Below, one piece after another: positions 1 through 7,994 of a stretch of 64,000 nucleotides of DNA; the stretch's first letter is position 1; the number at the start of each line of letters is the position of its first letter. The position numbers and the translations under genes are program-made. Where the stretch lies: NCBI GenBank assembly GCA_044221555.1, contig JBGAOY010000003.1, positions 186,001 through 250,000 of the forward strand, read 5' to 3'. The stretch comes from JAEUJM01 sp044221555 (GTDB lineage Bacteria > Actinomycetota > Acidimicrobiia > Acidimicrobiales > DATDAH01). Below the pieces are notes generated by a model. That model worked only from the letters and a program-made list of their open reading frames with translations. It searched no databases and had not been told where the DNA came from.

Positions 1-1357
1 TGATGCTCGTGCGGTCGACCACGTGCCCGCTGGGGGTGACGATCGCGCTGAACCCCGTCGGCGCCGCCTGCAGCACCCACCGGTCGTTCTCGAGCGCCCG
101 AAGGCGCGACGACGCCACCTGCTGGCTCTGCACCTGCGTGAGCCAGTACGACGAGCCGTTGGTGGGGTTGAGCAGCACCGAGCCGTCGTGGCTGATGGCG
201 TCGCGCGCCCGGGTGCCGAAGAAGACCTCCCACGAGATCACCACACCGAAGCGGCCGGCCGGCGTCTGGACGACGGCGGGTTGGTCGCCGGCCAGCGCGT
301 CACGCCCGGGCAGTTCGCTGTTGAAGCGCTCGAGCAGGCTGCGGAACGGCACGTACTCGCCGAAGGGCACCCGCTTCACCTTGTCGTAGCGGTCGACCAT
401 GGTGCCGTCCGGTGCGTAGACCACCGCCGCGTTCAGGAAGTGGTCATCGGCACCTTCCACCACGCCCACGATCAGGGTGGTGTCGAGGCGGCGGGCCAGG
501 TCGGCCAACTCCTCGCCCTCGGGGTGCACGCTGAGGCTGCCCTCCACGTTCACCACGTTCTCGGGCCACAGCACCAGGTCCACCGGTGTGTCGACGTCCT
601 GGCTGGCGCGGAGGTGCCGCTCGAACACGTCGCGGGGATCGGTGTCGCTGGCCCGGGTGCGCTGCGGGCCGCCCCCCTGCACCACCGCGACCCGTAGCGT
701 GCCGGTGTCGTGGGCCCGGGGAGCCACCGTCGCCGCCAGCGCCACGAGGGCGATCACGCTCAGGGCGATGCCGGCGTGCGTGGGGGCCCGCTCGTAGAGC
801 GCCGACAGGGCGACCCCGCCGGCGACCACCAGCGCCACCAGCACCAGGCTTCCCGCCAGCCGCACGGTGAACGCGAGGGGGGCGGCGGCCTGGCTCATGG
901 CCAGGGTGGACAGCGGCACCCCGCCGAACGGGAACGACCAGCGGGCCCACTCGGCCAGCACGAACGCGCCGGGCAGCGCCAGCCACCGCCAGCGCGACGG
1001 TGGGCACGCGGCCACCGCCACCCCGAAGTAGGCCGCGTACGTGCCGCACGCGATCAGGTAGCCGGGCAGGGTGAGGTCGGCCATCCACAGCATCGACGGG
1101 TACAGCCAGGCTGCGCAGACCAGCCAGGTGCGACGGAACCGGGCCTTCGCCGGTTGGCCGGCGATCAGCCGGTCGAGGAGGGCGATCCCCACGAAGGCCA
1201 GTGGCCACCATCCCCACGGCGGCACCGAGGCGGCGATCACGACCCCGGTCGCGATGCACCGGGCGGCGAGCGACGCCTTGGCCCCACGCGTGAGGGTCGA
1301 CGGCGCGGAAGCCGCGCCGGTGCCGGCCGGCTCGGTGTCGGTGGTCGGCTCGGTCAC
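1..1357 (-). CDS. lnt: apolipoprotein N-acyltransferase, C-terminus cut by window edge
   Basis: Transfers a fatty acyl chain to the N-terminal diacylglyceryl-cysteine of lipoproteins at the outer face of the cytoplasmic membrane, the last step of lipoprotein maturation. The frame opens with GTG at 1357 and runs off the left edge, so about 452 codons are visible. Roughly the first 190 residues hold hydrophobic segments. The rest is a carbon-nitrogen hydrolase domain with LWPEN (the Glu of the triad) and YDKVKRVPFGEYVPF (the Lys). Where E. coli Lnt has its nucleophilic Cys387, this protein reads VVISWEVFFG, that is Ser. Lipoproteins encoded elsewhere in the window (cupredoxin, PI-PLC-like, small lipoprotein) could be substrates. 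The fold assignment is firm; catalytic competence is uncertain. Confidence 0.88.
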   Translation of the reverse strand, partial: MTEPTTDTEPAGTGAASAPSTLTRGAKASLAARCIATGVVIAASVPPWGWWPLAFVGIALLDRLIAGQPAKARFRRTWLVCAAWLYPSMLWMADLTLPGYLIACGTYAAYFGVAVAACPPSRWRWLALPGAFVLAEWARWSFPFGGVPLSTLAMSQAAAPLAFTVRLAGSLVLVALVVAGGVALSALYERAPTHAGIALSVIALVALAATVAPRAHDTGTLRVAVVQGGGPQRTRASDTDPRDVFERHLRASQDVDTPVDLVLWPENVVNVEGSLSVHPEGEELADLARRLDTTLIVGVVEGADDHFLNAAVVYAPDGTMVDRYDKVKRVPFGEYVPFRSLLERFNSELPGRDALAGDQPAVVQTPAGRFGVVISWEVFFGTRARDAISHDGSVLLNPTNGSSYWLTQVQSQQVASSRLRALENDRWVLQAAPTGFSAIVTPSGHVVDRTSI

Positions 1358-1553
1358 GGCGCCCGATCATCGTCGCCCGGGGACCCGCGGGCCAGTCGCC
1401 CCGGGCGACGAACGGAGGACAGCGGGTCGGGCACTCCGTGAACGCCGCTCGTCCGGCCTGCCGAGCGGCTCCCGAGCGGGGCGAGCACGCGCCGCGACTG
1501 AGCGCGGCGATCTTGGAATCAACCGAGTCCGTGGGACCTGGCGAGTTCGTGGA

Positions 1554-2951
1554 TCAGCGGTCCGGGTGCGCCAGTCGGTCGAGGGTGGCCGCGGCGGCCT
1601 GGCGGCCCTGGTTGATGCAGGCGGGGATGCCGACGCCCCGCTGGGCGGCGCCCGCCACCAGGATGCCGGGGGTGTCGGCGGCGAGGGCCGCCTCGACCTC
1701 CGCCACCCGCGCGAGGTGGCCGGGCAGGTACTGGGGGAAGGCGCCGTCCCAGCGCTTCACCCGCACCGCGGTGGGCGTGGCGTCGAGGCTCATGGTGGTG
1801 CCCAGGTCGGCGAGCACCGCGGCGACCAGGGCGTCGTCGTCGAGGTCGGCGATGCGCTCGTCGCCGTAGCGTCCGGCCGAGGCCCGGAGGATCACCTGCC
1901 CCGGCGAGGCCAGGTGGGCCCACTTGCTCGACGACCAGGTGCACGCGGTGATGAGGCAGCCCTCGGTGCGAGGGACCAGGTAGCCGCTGGCGTCGAGCGG
2001 CCGGCTGACGGCGTCGGCGGGCACCGCGAACGTCACCAGCGCGACCGACGAGTAGTCGATGGCGCCCAGGGTCGTGGCGGCGTCGGGGGCCAGGCCCTCG
2101 ACCAGGCGCGCGCTGACGCCGGACGGCCCCGCCAGCACGACGGTGTCGGCCTCGAGGGGGCCGGCGTCGGTGCCGACCACGTAGCCACCGCCCGTTCGTC
2201 GGGACAGGGCGCGGGCGGCGGTGTCGAGCCGCACCTCGGCACTGGTGGCGGCGACCAGCCGGTCGACCAGGCGCTCGAGCCCACCCGGCAGTGTGTAGAA
2301 CATCGGCGTGCCCGGGTCGGGCGGCGCCTCGGCCCGCATGGCCAGCAGGCCCCGCACCAGGCTGGCGTTGCGGCGGGCGGCGCCGGCGATCTGTGGCGCC
2401 GCCGCGTCGACGCTGAGGCGGTCGGAGTCACCGGCGTTGATACCGCCGATCAGGGGGTCGACGATGCGCTCGAGCACCTCGTCGCCCATGCGGCTGCGGA
2501 TCAGCTCGCCCACCGACACGTCGCCGTCGGGCAGGTGCCCCGGCTCGTCGGCGGGGTGGTCGAGATCGCGTCGGGCGATGGCCACGCCCTCGTCGGACAC
2601 CAGTCCCGATGCCGCCAGTTGGTCGAAGTCGGTGGGCACGCCCAGCACGTGGGCCTGCGGGAGCCGGCGCAGCGCGCCCCGCACCCACAGGTAGGCGGAG
2701 GTCTCGGCCGGGCTGACCAGCTCGTCGAACAGGCCCAGCTCGCGGCACAGGTCGACCGCCCACGGCACCCGGGCCAGGAACGTGTCGGGACCGGTCTCGA
2801 GGGGAAGGCCGGCGAAGGGCAGCGTCTCGATCTTGCCGCCCACGCGGTTGCCGGCCTCGAGCACCACCACGTCCAGGTCGTCGTGCTTGCCCAGCTCGTA
2901 GGCGGCGGCCAGCCCCGTGATGCCGGCCCCCACCACCACGACCCGGCTCAT
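1554..2951 (-). CDS. hemY: protoporphyrinogen / coproporphyrinogen III oxidase
   Basis: FAD-dependent oxidase of late heme synthesis. In actinobacteria this family (HemY, also named CgoX) usually oxidises coproporphyrinogen III to coproporphyrin III. It has 465 residues, normal for the family. The N-terminus carries the dinucleotide-binding motif VVVGAGITGLAAAYEL (about residues 5-20) followed by VVLEAGNRVGGK. The C-terminus ends with the FAD-contacting stretch GILVAGAAQRGVGIPACINQ. It is the third gene after hemE and hemH on the same strand, separated from hemH by 331 bp that hold a large hairpin, so it may also be transcribed separately. The ATG start at 2951 has only a weak G-rich ribosome site. 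No ChdC/HemQ gene is present in the window to confirm the coproporphyrin branch. Confidence 0.93.
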   Translation of the reverse strand: MSRVVVVGAGITGLAAAYELGKHDDLDVVVLEAGNRVGGKIETLPFAGLPLETGPDTFLARVPWAVDLCRELGLFDELVSPAETSAYLWVRGALRRLPQAHVLGVPTDFDQLAASGLVSDEGVAIARRDLDHPADEPGHLPDGDVSVGELIRSRMGDEVLERIVDPLIGGINAGDSDRLSVDAAAPQIAGAARRNASLVRGLLAMRAEAPPDPGTPMFYTLPGGLERLVDRLVAATSAEVRLDTAARALSRRTGGGYVVGTDAGPLEADTVVLAGPSGVSARLVEGLAPDAATTLGAIDYSSVALVTFAVPADAVSRPLDASGYLVPRTEGCLITACTWSSSKWAHLASPGQVILRASAGRYGDERIADLDDDALVAAVLADLGTTMSLDATPTAVRVKRWDGAFPQYLPGHLARVAEVEAALAADTPGILVAGAAQRGVGIPACINQGRQAAAATLDRLAHPDR

Positions 2952-3282
2952 TCGCCGTCCCCGTCCGACTGGGCGCCGAGGCGGATGTCACGCTGCGTAC
3001 CCCCGGGGCCCACCGTCAACGAGCTCGAGGCGCCGGCCCTCGGAATCGGGGGGCTGGTGCCTCGAGTTCGAGATGCGACGTCGATCCGGACGCGGAGGGT
3101 GGCGGCCCGTCCCTCGGGGCCGCCGGTCGGACGCCGGCCACCGGCCCGAACCCTGCCGATCGCCGCCGACCGCCGGGGCCCACCCCGCCACCCAGCCCGA
3201 CGTCGAACGGCACCGCAGGGTGAGCCCCGGAGCCCCGTCGCCCCGGTGGTTCGCGCTCCTGGGTTCGGACGGGTTGGGCTCA
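2952..3282. other. intergenic gap in hem operon with two hairpins
   Basis: No credible coding sequence is seen in this 331-bp gap between hemH and hemY. It holds a 19+19 nt inverted repeat (3020-3038 / 3052-3070) whose three mismatches could be G-U pairs in RNA, and a shorter one with perfect 8-nt arms (3101-3108 / 3117-3124). They could act as a terminator or attenuator between the genes, or be mobile-palindrome remnants. Confidence 0.5.
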
Positions 3283-4233
3283 TCACGCGGGCTCCTCGGT
3301 CGCAGTGGCCGCGGCCACCACCAGGTCGGCCAGGGCGGCCATGACGGCGGGCTCGGCGTTCAACGACGCGGTGCGGCCGAAGGCCAGGCCCACCTCGTCG
3401 GCCACCGCCCGGGCCTCGATGTCGAGGTCGTAGAGCACCTCGAGGTGGTCGGACACGAAGCCCTGGGCGCACACCGCCACGCCCTCGACCCCACCCGCCG
3501 CGGCCAGGTCGCGGATGACCTCGAGGATGTCGGGGCCCCGCCACGGCTCGGGGGTGCGGCCGGCGCTCTGCCACGCGAGATCCCAGCCGGGGTCGGGGCC
3601 CAGTCCGGCCGAGGTGGCGACGGCGGCGGCTCCGGCCCGCAACTCGTCGGGGTAGGGGTCGTCCACCAACACCCGCTCGGGCAGGCTGTGGGCGGTGAAG
3701 AGCACCTTGGTGCGCTCGGGCAGGGTGGCCAGCGTGTGGCGCAGGGCGCCGGCCAGGAAGCCCACGTAGCTGGGCAACAGGTGCCAGCGCTCGATGGCCG
3801 CAGTGGCCATGCTGCGCTCGGCGCCGGCCTCGGCCAGGCGCTTCTGGTACTCGCCCACGCTGAATCCCGAGTAGTGCGGCGCCAGCACCAGGCCCACCAC
3901 GCGGCTGACGCCCTCGTCGGCCAGCGTCGTGACGGCGTCCTCGATGAACGGGGCCGCGTGCTTCTGGCCCAGCACCACGCGGTAGCCGCCGGGGGAGCGG
4001 GCCTCGAGGGCGGCGGCGATGGCGGCCCGCTGCGACGCTGTCCGCTGCGCCAGGGGCGACACGCCGCCGAGGGCGTCGTAGCGGCGCTGCAGGTCGGCGA
4101 GCTGTGCCGGCTCGGGCGGCCGTCCCCGGCGGATGTGGGTGTAGTAGGCCTCGACGTCCTCGGGACGGGCCGGCGTGCCGTAGGCCATCACCACGACGCC
4201 CGTCGGTGCGGTACCGCTGCTCGTCTCAGTCAC
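3283..4233 (-). CDS. hemH: ferrochelatase (coproporphyrin-type in actinobacteria)
   Basis: Inserts ferrous iron into a porphyrin at the end of heme synthesis; the actinobacterial enzymes (CpfC) normally use coproporphyrin III. The protein has 316 residues. Seen motifs are the N-terminal VVVMAYGTP, LAPHYSGFSVGEY, FTAHSLPERV (candidate catalytic His), SAGRTPEPWRGPDI and QGFVSDHLEVLYDLDIEA with the conserved Glu. I chose GTG at 4233 because GGAGGAG lies about 8 nt upstream and the conserved core begins soon after it. The frame stays open further upstream through palindrome A, but that extension resembles no ferrochelatase. It follows hemE with a 127-bp gap. Confidence 0.93.
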   Translation of the reverse strand: MTETSSGTAPTGVVVMAYGTPARPEDVEAYYTHIRRGRPPEPAQLADLQRRYDALGGVSPLAQRTASQRAAIAAALEARSPGGYRVVLGQKHAAPFIEDAVTTLADEGVSRVVGLVLAPHYSGFSVGEYQKRLAEAGAERSMATAAIERWHLLPSYVGFLAGALRHTLATLPERTKVLFTAHSLPERVLVDDPYPDELRAGAAAVATSAGLGPDPGWDLAWQSAGRTPEPWRGPDILEVIRDLAAAGGVEGVAVCAQGFVSDHLEVLYDLDIEARAVADEVGLAFGRTASLNAEPAVMAALADLVVAAATATEEPA

Positions 4234-4263
4234 GGTGCCGTCTCCTCCGACTCGACCAGCCGT

Positions 4264-4313
4264 GAACTGGCGCCCGATCGTGTCGCCCTGGCCACCGAAT
4301 CGGGCGCCAGTTC
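4264..4313. repeat. 50-bp palindromic element A
   Basis: Perfect 15-bp arms (4264-4278 and 4299-4313) start GAACTGGCGCCCGAT and enclose a 20-nt loop containing CGCCCTGGCCACCG. It lies between the hemE stop and the hemH start. It matches elements D and E at 46 of 50 positions each, loop included. Confidence 0.9.
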
Positions 4314-4360
4314 GGGGACGCCGGGCGCAGAGGCCGCGGACGCTGCGGGGGTGGGAGCGG

Positions 4361-5425
4361 TCATGACGGCATCCCTTCGGCGCCGAGTTCGACGCCCTCG
4401 GTGTGCACCAGCGCCACCACCTGCTCGAGTACGGCGGGGTCGGTCTCGGGCAGCACGCCGTGACCCAGGTTGAAGACGTGGCCCCGGCCGCCACCCCGGC
4501 GCAGCACGTCGCGGGTGGCGTCGGCCACGACGGGCCAGGGGGCGAGGCACAGCGCGGGGTCGAGGTTCCCCTGGACGGCCCGCCCGCCCACCCGGGTGCG
4601 GGCCACGTCGAGCGGCACCCGCCAGTCGACGCCGACCACGTCGGCGCCGGCCTCGCCGAACAGCCCCAGCAGCTCGCCCGTGTTCACCCCGAAGTGGATC
4701 CGGGGCACACCGGTCTCCCCGATGCCGGCCAGCACCTTGGCCGAGGCGGGCATGACGAAGCGGCGGTAGTCGTCCGGAGCGAGCGCGCCGGCCCAGCTGT
4801 CGAAGAGCTGGACGGCCGAGGCCCCGGCGGCCACCTGTGACCGCAGCGAGGCCAGGGCCAGATCGGCCAGGGCGTCGAGCAGTTCGTGCCACAGGTCGGG
4901 GTCGCCGTGCATGAGGGCCTTGGTGCGGGCGTAGGTGCGCGACGGCCGGCCCTCGATCAGGTAGCTGGCCACCGTGAACGGTGCGCCGGCGAACCCGATC
5001 AGCGGCACGTCCAGCGTCTCGACGAGCAGCCGGATGGTCTCGAGCACGTAGGGGGTGTCGGCCTCGGGGTCGAGGGGGCGCAGCCGGGCCAGGTCGGCCG
5101 CGCCGGCGAAGGGCTGCTCGATGACGGGGCCCACACCCGGCACCACGTCGACGCCGAACCCGATGGCCTCGGCAGGGACCACGATGTCGGAGTAGAGGAT
5201 GGCGGCGTCGACGTCGTAGCGCTCGACCGGCTGGCGGGTGATGGTGGCCGACAGCTCGGGGTCCTTGATGGCGTCGAGGATGCTGCCCTCGCCCCGGACG
5301 GCCCGGTACTCGGGGAGCGAGCGGCCGGCCTGGCGCATGAACCAGACGGGGGTGCGCTCGACCGGCTCGCTCCGGCAGGCGCGCAGGAAGTCGCTGTCGG
5401 CGAGGTGCGACGGGGTGGGGGCCAC
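4361..5425 (-). CDS. hemE: uroporphyrinogen decarboxylase
   Basis: Decarboxylates the four acetate side chains of uroporphyrinogen III to give coproporphyrinogen III in the cytosol. The protein has 354 residues, typical for HemE. Seen motifs are FMRQAGRSLPEY near the N-terminus (substrate-binding arginines), YSDIVVPAEAIGFGV (Asp that contacts the pyrroles) and GFAGAPFTVASYLIEG. The start is taken as GTG 5425, six nucleotides after a TACGTT hexamer on the coding strand, which suggests a leaderless transcript; the open frame continues upstream without similarity. It is the first gene of a minus-strand hemE-hemH-hemY set and is divergent from a small gene 24 bp away. Confidence 0.95.
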   Translation of the reverse strand: MAPTPSHLADSDFLRACRSEPVERTPVWFMRQAGRSLPEYRAVRGEGSILDAIKDPELSATITRQPVERYDVDAAILYSDIVVPAEAIGFGVDVVPGVGPVIEQPFAGAADLARLRPLDPEADTPYVLETIRLLVETLDVPLIGFAGAPFTVASYLIEGRPSRTYARTKALMHGDPDLWHELLDALADLALASLRSQVAAGASAVQLFDSWAGALAPDDYRRFVMPASAKVLAGIGETGVPRIHFGVNTGELLGLFGEAGADVVGVDWRVPLDVARTRVGGRAVQGNLDPALCLAPWPVVADATRDVLRRGGGRGHVFNLGHGVLPETDPAVLEQVVALVHTEGVELGAEGMPS

Positions 5426-5431
5426 CGGCTC

Positions 5432-5437
5432 AACGTA
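5432..5437 (-). promoter_or_regulatory. -10-like hexamer of hemE
   Basis: TACGTT on the minus strand ends 6 nt before the GTG of hemE. It overlaps the divergent hexamer of the small gene at 5436-5441. Confidence 0.5.
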
Positions 5438-5441
5438 CCGT
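5436..5441 (+). promoter_or_regulatory. -10-like hexamer of the 85-residue gene
   Basis: TACCGT ends 8 nt before the ATG at 5450 and shares two bases with the divergent hemE hexamer. Confidence 0.45.
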
Positions 5442-5449
5442 CGTCGGTC

Positions 5450-5707
5450 ATGCGACGATCCATCGACGACCACCCCTTCGACCCGAGTGAGCAGCCGCCG
5501 GGCGACGACGACCTGGCCCGGTTGTCGTGGGCGGTGGCGATCAGCGACGACTACGACGACGCCGAGCCGCGGGTCGTCCTCACCGTCGAGGAGGTCGGCC
5601 GCGCCGGCGAAGGCCTCGTCGCACACCTGTCGCCGGCACTGACCCGCCGGCTGCGTGTCGCGTTGCACGACGCCCTCAAGGAGATCGGCGAAGATCCCGG
5701 CCTGTGA
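5450..5707 (+). CDS. small acidic protein of unknown function
   Basis: An 85-residue soluble, strongly acidic protein with no signal peptide or membrane segment. The N-terminal half is rich in Asp/Glu/Pro. The C-terminal half (LSPALTRRLRVALHDALKEIGEDPG) looks amphipathic and helical. I do not recognise the family. Support for its being real comes from its place in the gap between hemE and the convergent sulfatase-like gene, the ATG at 5450 with a -10-like hexamer before it, and the absence of another good frame. Its stop is 3 bp from the end of the opposing gene. A link to heme synthesis is suggested only by divergent position. Confidence 0.65.
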   Translation: MRRSIDDHPFDPSEQPPGDDDLARLSWAVAISDDYDDAEPRVVLTVEEVGRAGEGLVAHLSPALTRRLRVALHDALKEIGEDPGL

Positions 5708-5710
5708 TCG

Positions 5711-7807
5711 TCATGGGGTGCGCGCCACCTCGTGGAAGGTGCGACCGCCGTCGGAGTCGGGGACGTACAACCGCAGATCGTTGTACCCGTAGACGAAGAA
5801 CTCGGGTGTGATCACGCCCGAGAACGAAGCGTCACCACCGGTGACCTCGAAGCCCACGGCCACGCCGGCCACCGTGCCGTTCACCGTTAGCAGTCCGGCA
5901 GCCGGTGGGGTGCCGCCGGCAAGGTGCAGCGCGCCGCTTTGGAGCACGCGGCTCTCCGCGGAGGCCGGGTCGTAGGCCTCGACACCGTGGTAGCCGGTCC
6001 AGGTCATCGGGCTGGGGTCACCGATCGTCAGGGTGTCGACGGGTTGGCCGACGAGATCGCCGTAGGGCGTGACCTCGGCGACCCCGCGCCAGTCCTGAGC
6101 GTAGGGCAGGTAGGCGCGATCACGCTGTACGACGGCCTGCACGCCCTCGGTCCCGTCGGGCACACCCGCCGGGAAGTCCGGCTCGCTCACGGGCTTGGCC
6201 GGGCTGCGAGGGCCGTCCTCCAGGAGCGACCGGCCGTCGAACTCCCAGTCGGTCTCGATGTCGAGCGCATCGACGATCGTCGGCAGGACGTCGGTGAGCA
6301 GTGCGTTGCTGGTGACCACGTCACCCTGGGTCTGGCCCGGATACTTGATGAAGAGCGGCACGTTGTAGATCTCGTGGAGCGTGTCGTCGGCGGGTGTGCG
6401 GACCGAGCGTGCCGGTGTGAAGGCGACGCCGTGGTCCGCGACCACCACGACGAGCGCGTCGTCCCACACGCCCGTCGATCGGAGTCGTTCCATCATCTGG
6501 CCGACGAGCGTGTCGGTGTATCCCACCTGCAGGAGGTGGCGCTGGAACCCCTGCCGCACGGCGACCTCGTCGTCGCGCCACTCGCCGTCGGTGGTGAGTC
6601 CGAACATGGGGCTGGCCTCGGAGTGTTGCTGGCCGGTCGGCGTCATCAGCCACGGCTCATGGGGCAGCAACACGTGGGTGTAGGTGAGCGATGGCTCGGT
6701 GCCCCCGTCGATCGATTCGATGACCTCCTGCAGGTCGGCCCCTTGACCGGCGGGCCCGTCACGAAAGGCCTCGAGGTCTGTCCAGTCCGACCCGAACGGG
6801 TTGCTCGGGGTCGCCGCCGGGCTCGAGGCCTGCGGAACCCCCGCGTCCTCGACGAAGCCGCCCCATGCCTGGTCGACCCGCGGCAGGTGTGACCGCAACG
6901 AGCGGGGAAGGACGGTGTGGCCATAGACGACCGAGGCATCGAGGAGCAGCGAACCGACCGACTCGGGCGAATCACTCCCGACGCAGACGGACTCGGGGCA
7001 GACGCTGGTGATCTCCTCGGACACGTTCATCTCGTACCCGCCGGCGAGGAGGGTGAAGATCGAACGAGGGTGATCGGCCGCCGTGGGGAGCGCGTCGCGC
7101 TCGGGCATCAGTCCGGTCATGACGGACGGCACGCTGAGGCGCGTCTCGCTGGCGACTGACGTGGCGTCCTGATACCAGGTGGACTGGTCGGCCAGTGCCG
7201 CGAAGTTGGGGAAGCGCTCGGCGTTGATGGTCATGTCCTCGCGGAGCAGTGATGCCACGGGAAACTCGTCGAGCTGCAGAACGACCACGGGCGCCGGCCG
7301 ACCGATCGCGGTGGCGGCGTCGACCGACGCGACGCCGTCGAACACGAGCCGTGACGACCTCGAGAACCCGAAGAACGCGATCAGGAACAGCAGCGGTCCG
7401 AGGGCGAGGTAGCGCATTCCCATGGCGACGGCGGGAACCCGCACGGCGCCGTACAGGACGGCTCCGCCGAACAGGATCGCGAGAGCGATGACTGGGGCGG
7501 TGGCCGAGAGGTCGAGGTGGCCGAGGAGGCCGGCCCCCAGCATCGTGGCGAGGAGCAGCACGAACACCCCGTGCAGGGTGGCCCCGGCGCGCCGGTTGAC
7601 CAGATAGCCAAGTGCCTCGACAACCGTCAGCAACGCCGGGACGGCCGCGGTGACCACGAGGGCGAAGGCAACGATCCGACCCGAGGACTGATGGGCGGCG
7701 ACGAAGAGCTCGCCGTTCTTCCCGTACAGGTCGAGCACGGGTTGAGCGACCGCGATTCCCCACAGTCCCAGCAGGACGAGGCCGTTCATCCAGAGGTTGT
7801 GGCCCAT
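5711..7807 (-). CDS. membrane-anchored sulfatase / alkaline-phosphatase-superfamily protein
   Basis: A 698-residue protein with several hydrophobic segments in the first ~165 residues and a long extracellular sulfatase-like domain. Seen motifs are VVVLQLDEFPVASLL (start of the domain, metal-binding Asp), SVASETRLSVPSVMTGLMP (position of the nucleophile loop), VVVVADHGVAFTP (metal ligands Asp-His) and YNVPLFIKYPGQ. The layout resembles LtaS/phosphoglycerol-transferase-like proteins, so it may modify a surface polymer; the substrate cannot be read. The ATG at 7807 has no clear ribosome site. The frame is open about 12 codons further up to ACG, preceded by GAGAGG, so a non-standard upstream start is conceivable. 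Confidence 0.75.
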   Translation of the reverse strand: MGHNLWMNGLVLLGLWGIAVAQPVLDLYGKNGELFVAAHQSSGRIVAFALVVTAAVPALLTVVEALGYLVNRRAGATLHGVFVLLLATMLGAGLLGHLDLSATAPVIALAILFGGAVLYGAVRVPAVAMGMRYLALGPLLFLIAFFGFSRSSRLVFDGVASVDAATAIGRPAPVVVLQLDEFPVASLLREDMTINAERFPNFAALADQSTWYQDATSVASETRLSVPSVMTGLMPERDALPTAADHPRSIFTLLAGGYEMNVSEEITSVCPESVCVGSDSPESVGSLLLDASVVYGHTVLPRSLRSHLPRVDQAWGGFVEDAGVPQASSPAATPSNPFGSDWTDLEAFRDGPAGQGADLQEVIESIDGGTEPSLTYTHVLLPHEPWLMTPTGQQHSEASPMFGLTTDGEWRDDEVAVRQGFQRHLLQVGYTDTLVGQMMERLRSTGVWDDALVVVVADHGVAFTPARSVRTPADDTLHEIYNVPLFIKYPGQTQGDVVTSNALLTDVLPTIVDALDIETDWEFDGRSLLEDGPRSPAKPVSEPDFPAGVPDGTEGVQAVVQRDRAYLPYAQDWRGVAEVTPYGDLVGQPVDTLTIGDPSPMTWTGYHGVEAYDPASAESRVLQSGALHLAGGTPPAAGLLTVNGTVAGVAVGFEVTGGDASFSGVITPEFFVYGYNDLRLYVPDSDGGRTFHEVARTP

Positions 7808-7952
7808 CGACCGTTTTGGCTGGGTCGTAGGCGAAGGATTCGTGGGGGGTCACCTCTCTGCGCCGCCGCTACGCCATGATCTCCGAGTTGATCTCCGCGG
7901 GTGATGGTAGGCGCCGAACCCGAGGTCCCAGGACGTGCGCTCCGTGCAGGGT

Positions 7953-7976
7953 GCCCCGTCGCTCGGGCGTCGGGGC
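7953..7976 (-). terminator. candidate hairpin downstream of the MTHFR-like gene
   Basis: Arms of 10 nt (7953-7962 / 7967-7976, 9 of 10 paired) with a TCGG loop lie 19 bp past the stop at 7995. There is no T-run, so function is uncertain. Confidence 0.3.
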
Positions 7977-7994
7977 GCGAGTCGCGCGGCGCGG

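Noticed and set aside
1358..1553. Gap between lnt and hemY searched for an RNA gene or small CDS
   Set aside because: No tRNA-like fold, no frame with a ribosome site and no family-50 palindrome were seen.
1071..3344. Open frame of 757 codons on the plus strand opposite hemY
   Set aside because: It is antisense to hemY, rich in Gly/Arg/His/Ala as expected for a shadow frame in GC-rich DNA, and shows no domain motif.
4234..4494. Upstream extension of hemH to a 403-codon protein
   Set aside because: It crosses palindrome A and the hemE 3' end, lacks ferrochelatase similarity, and a good ribosome site precedes GTG 4233.
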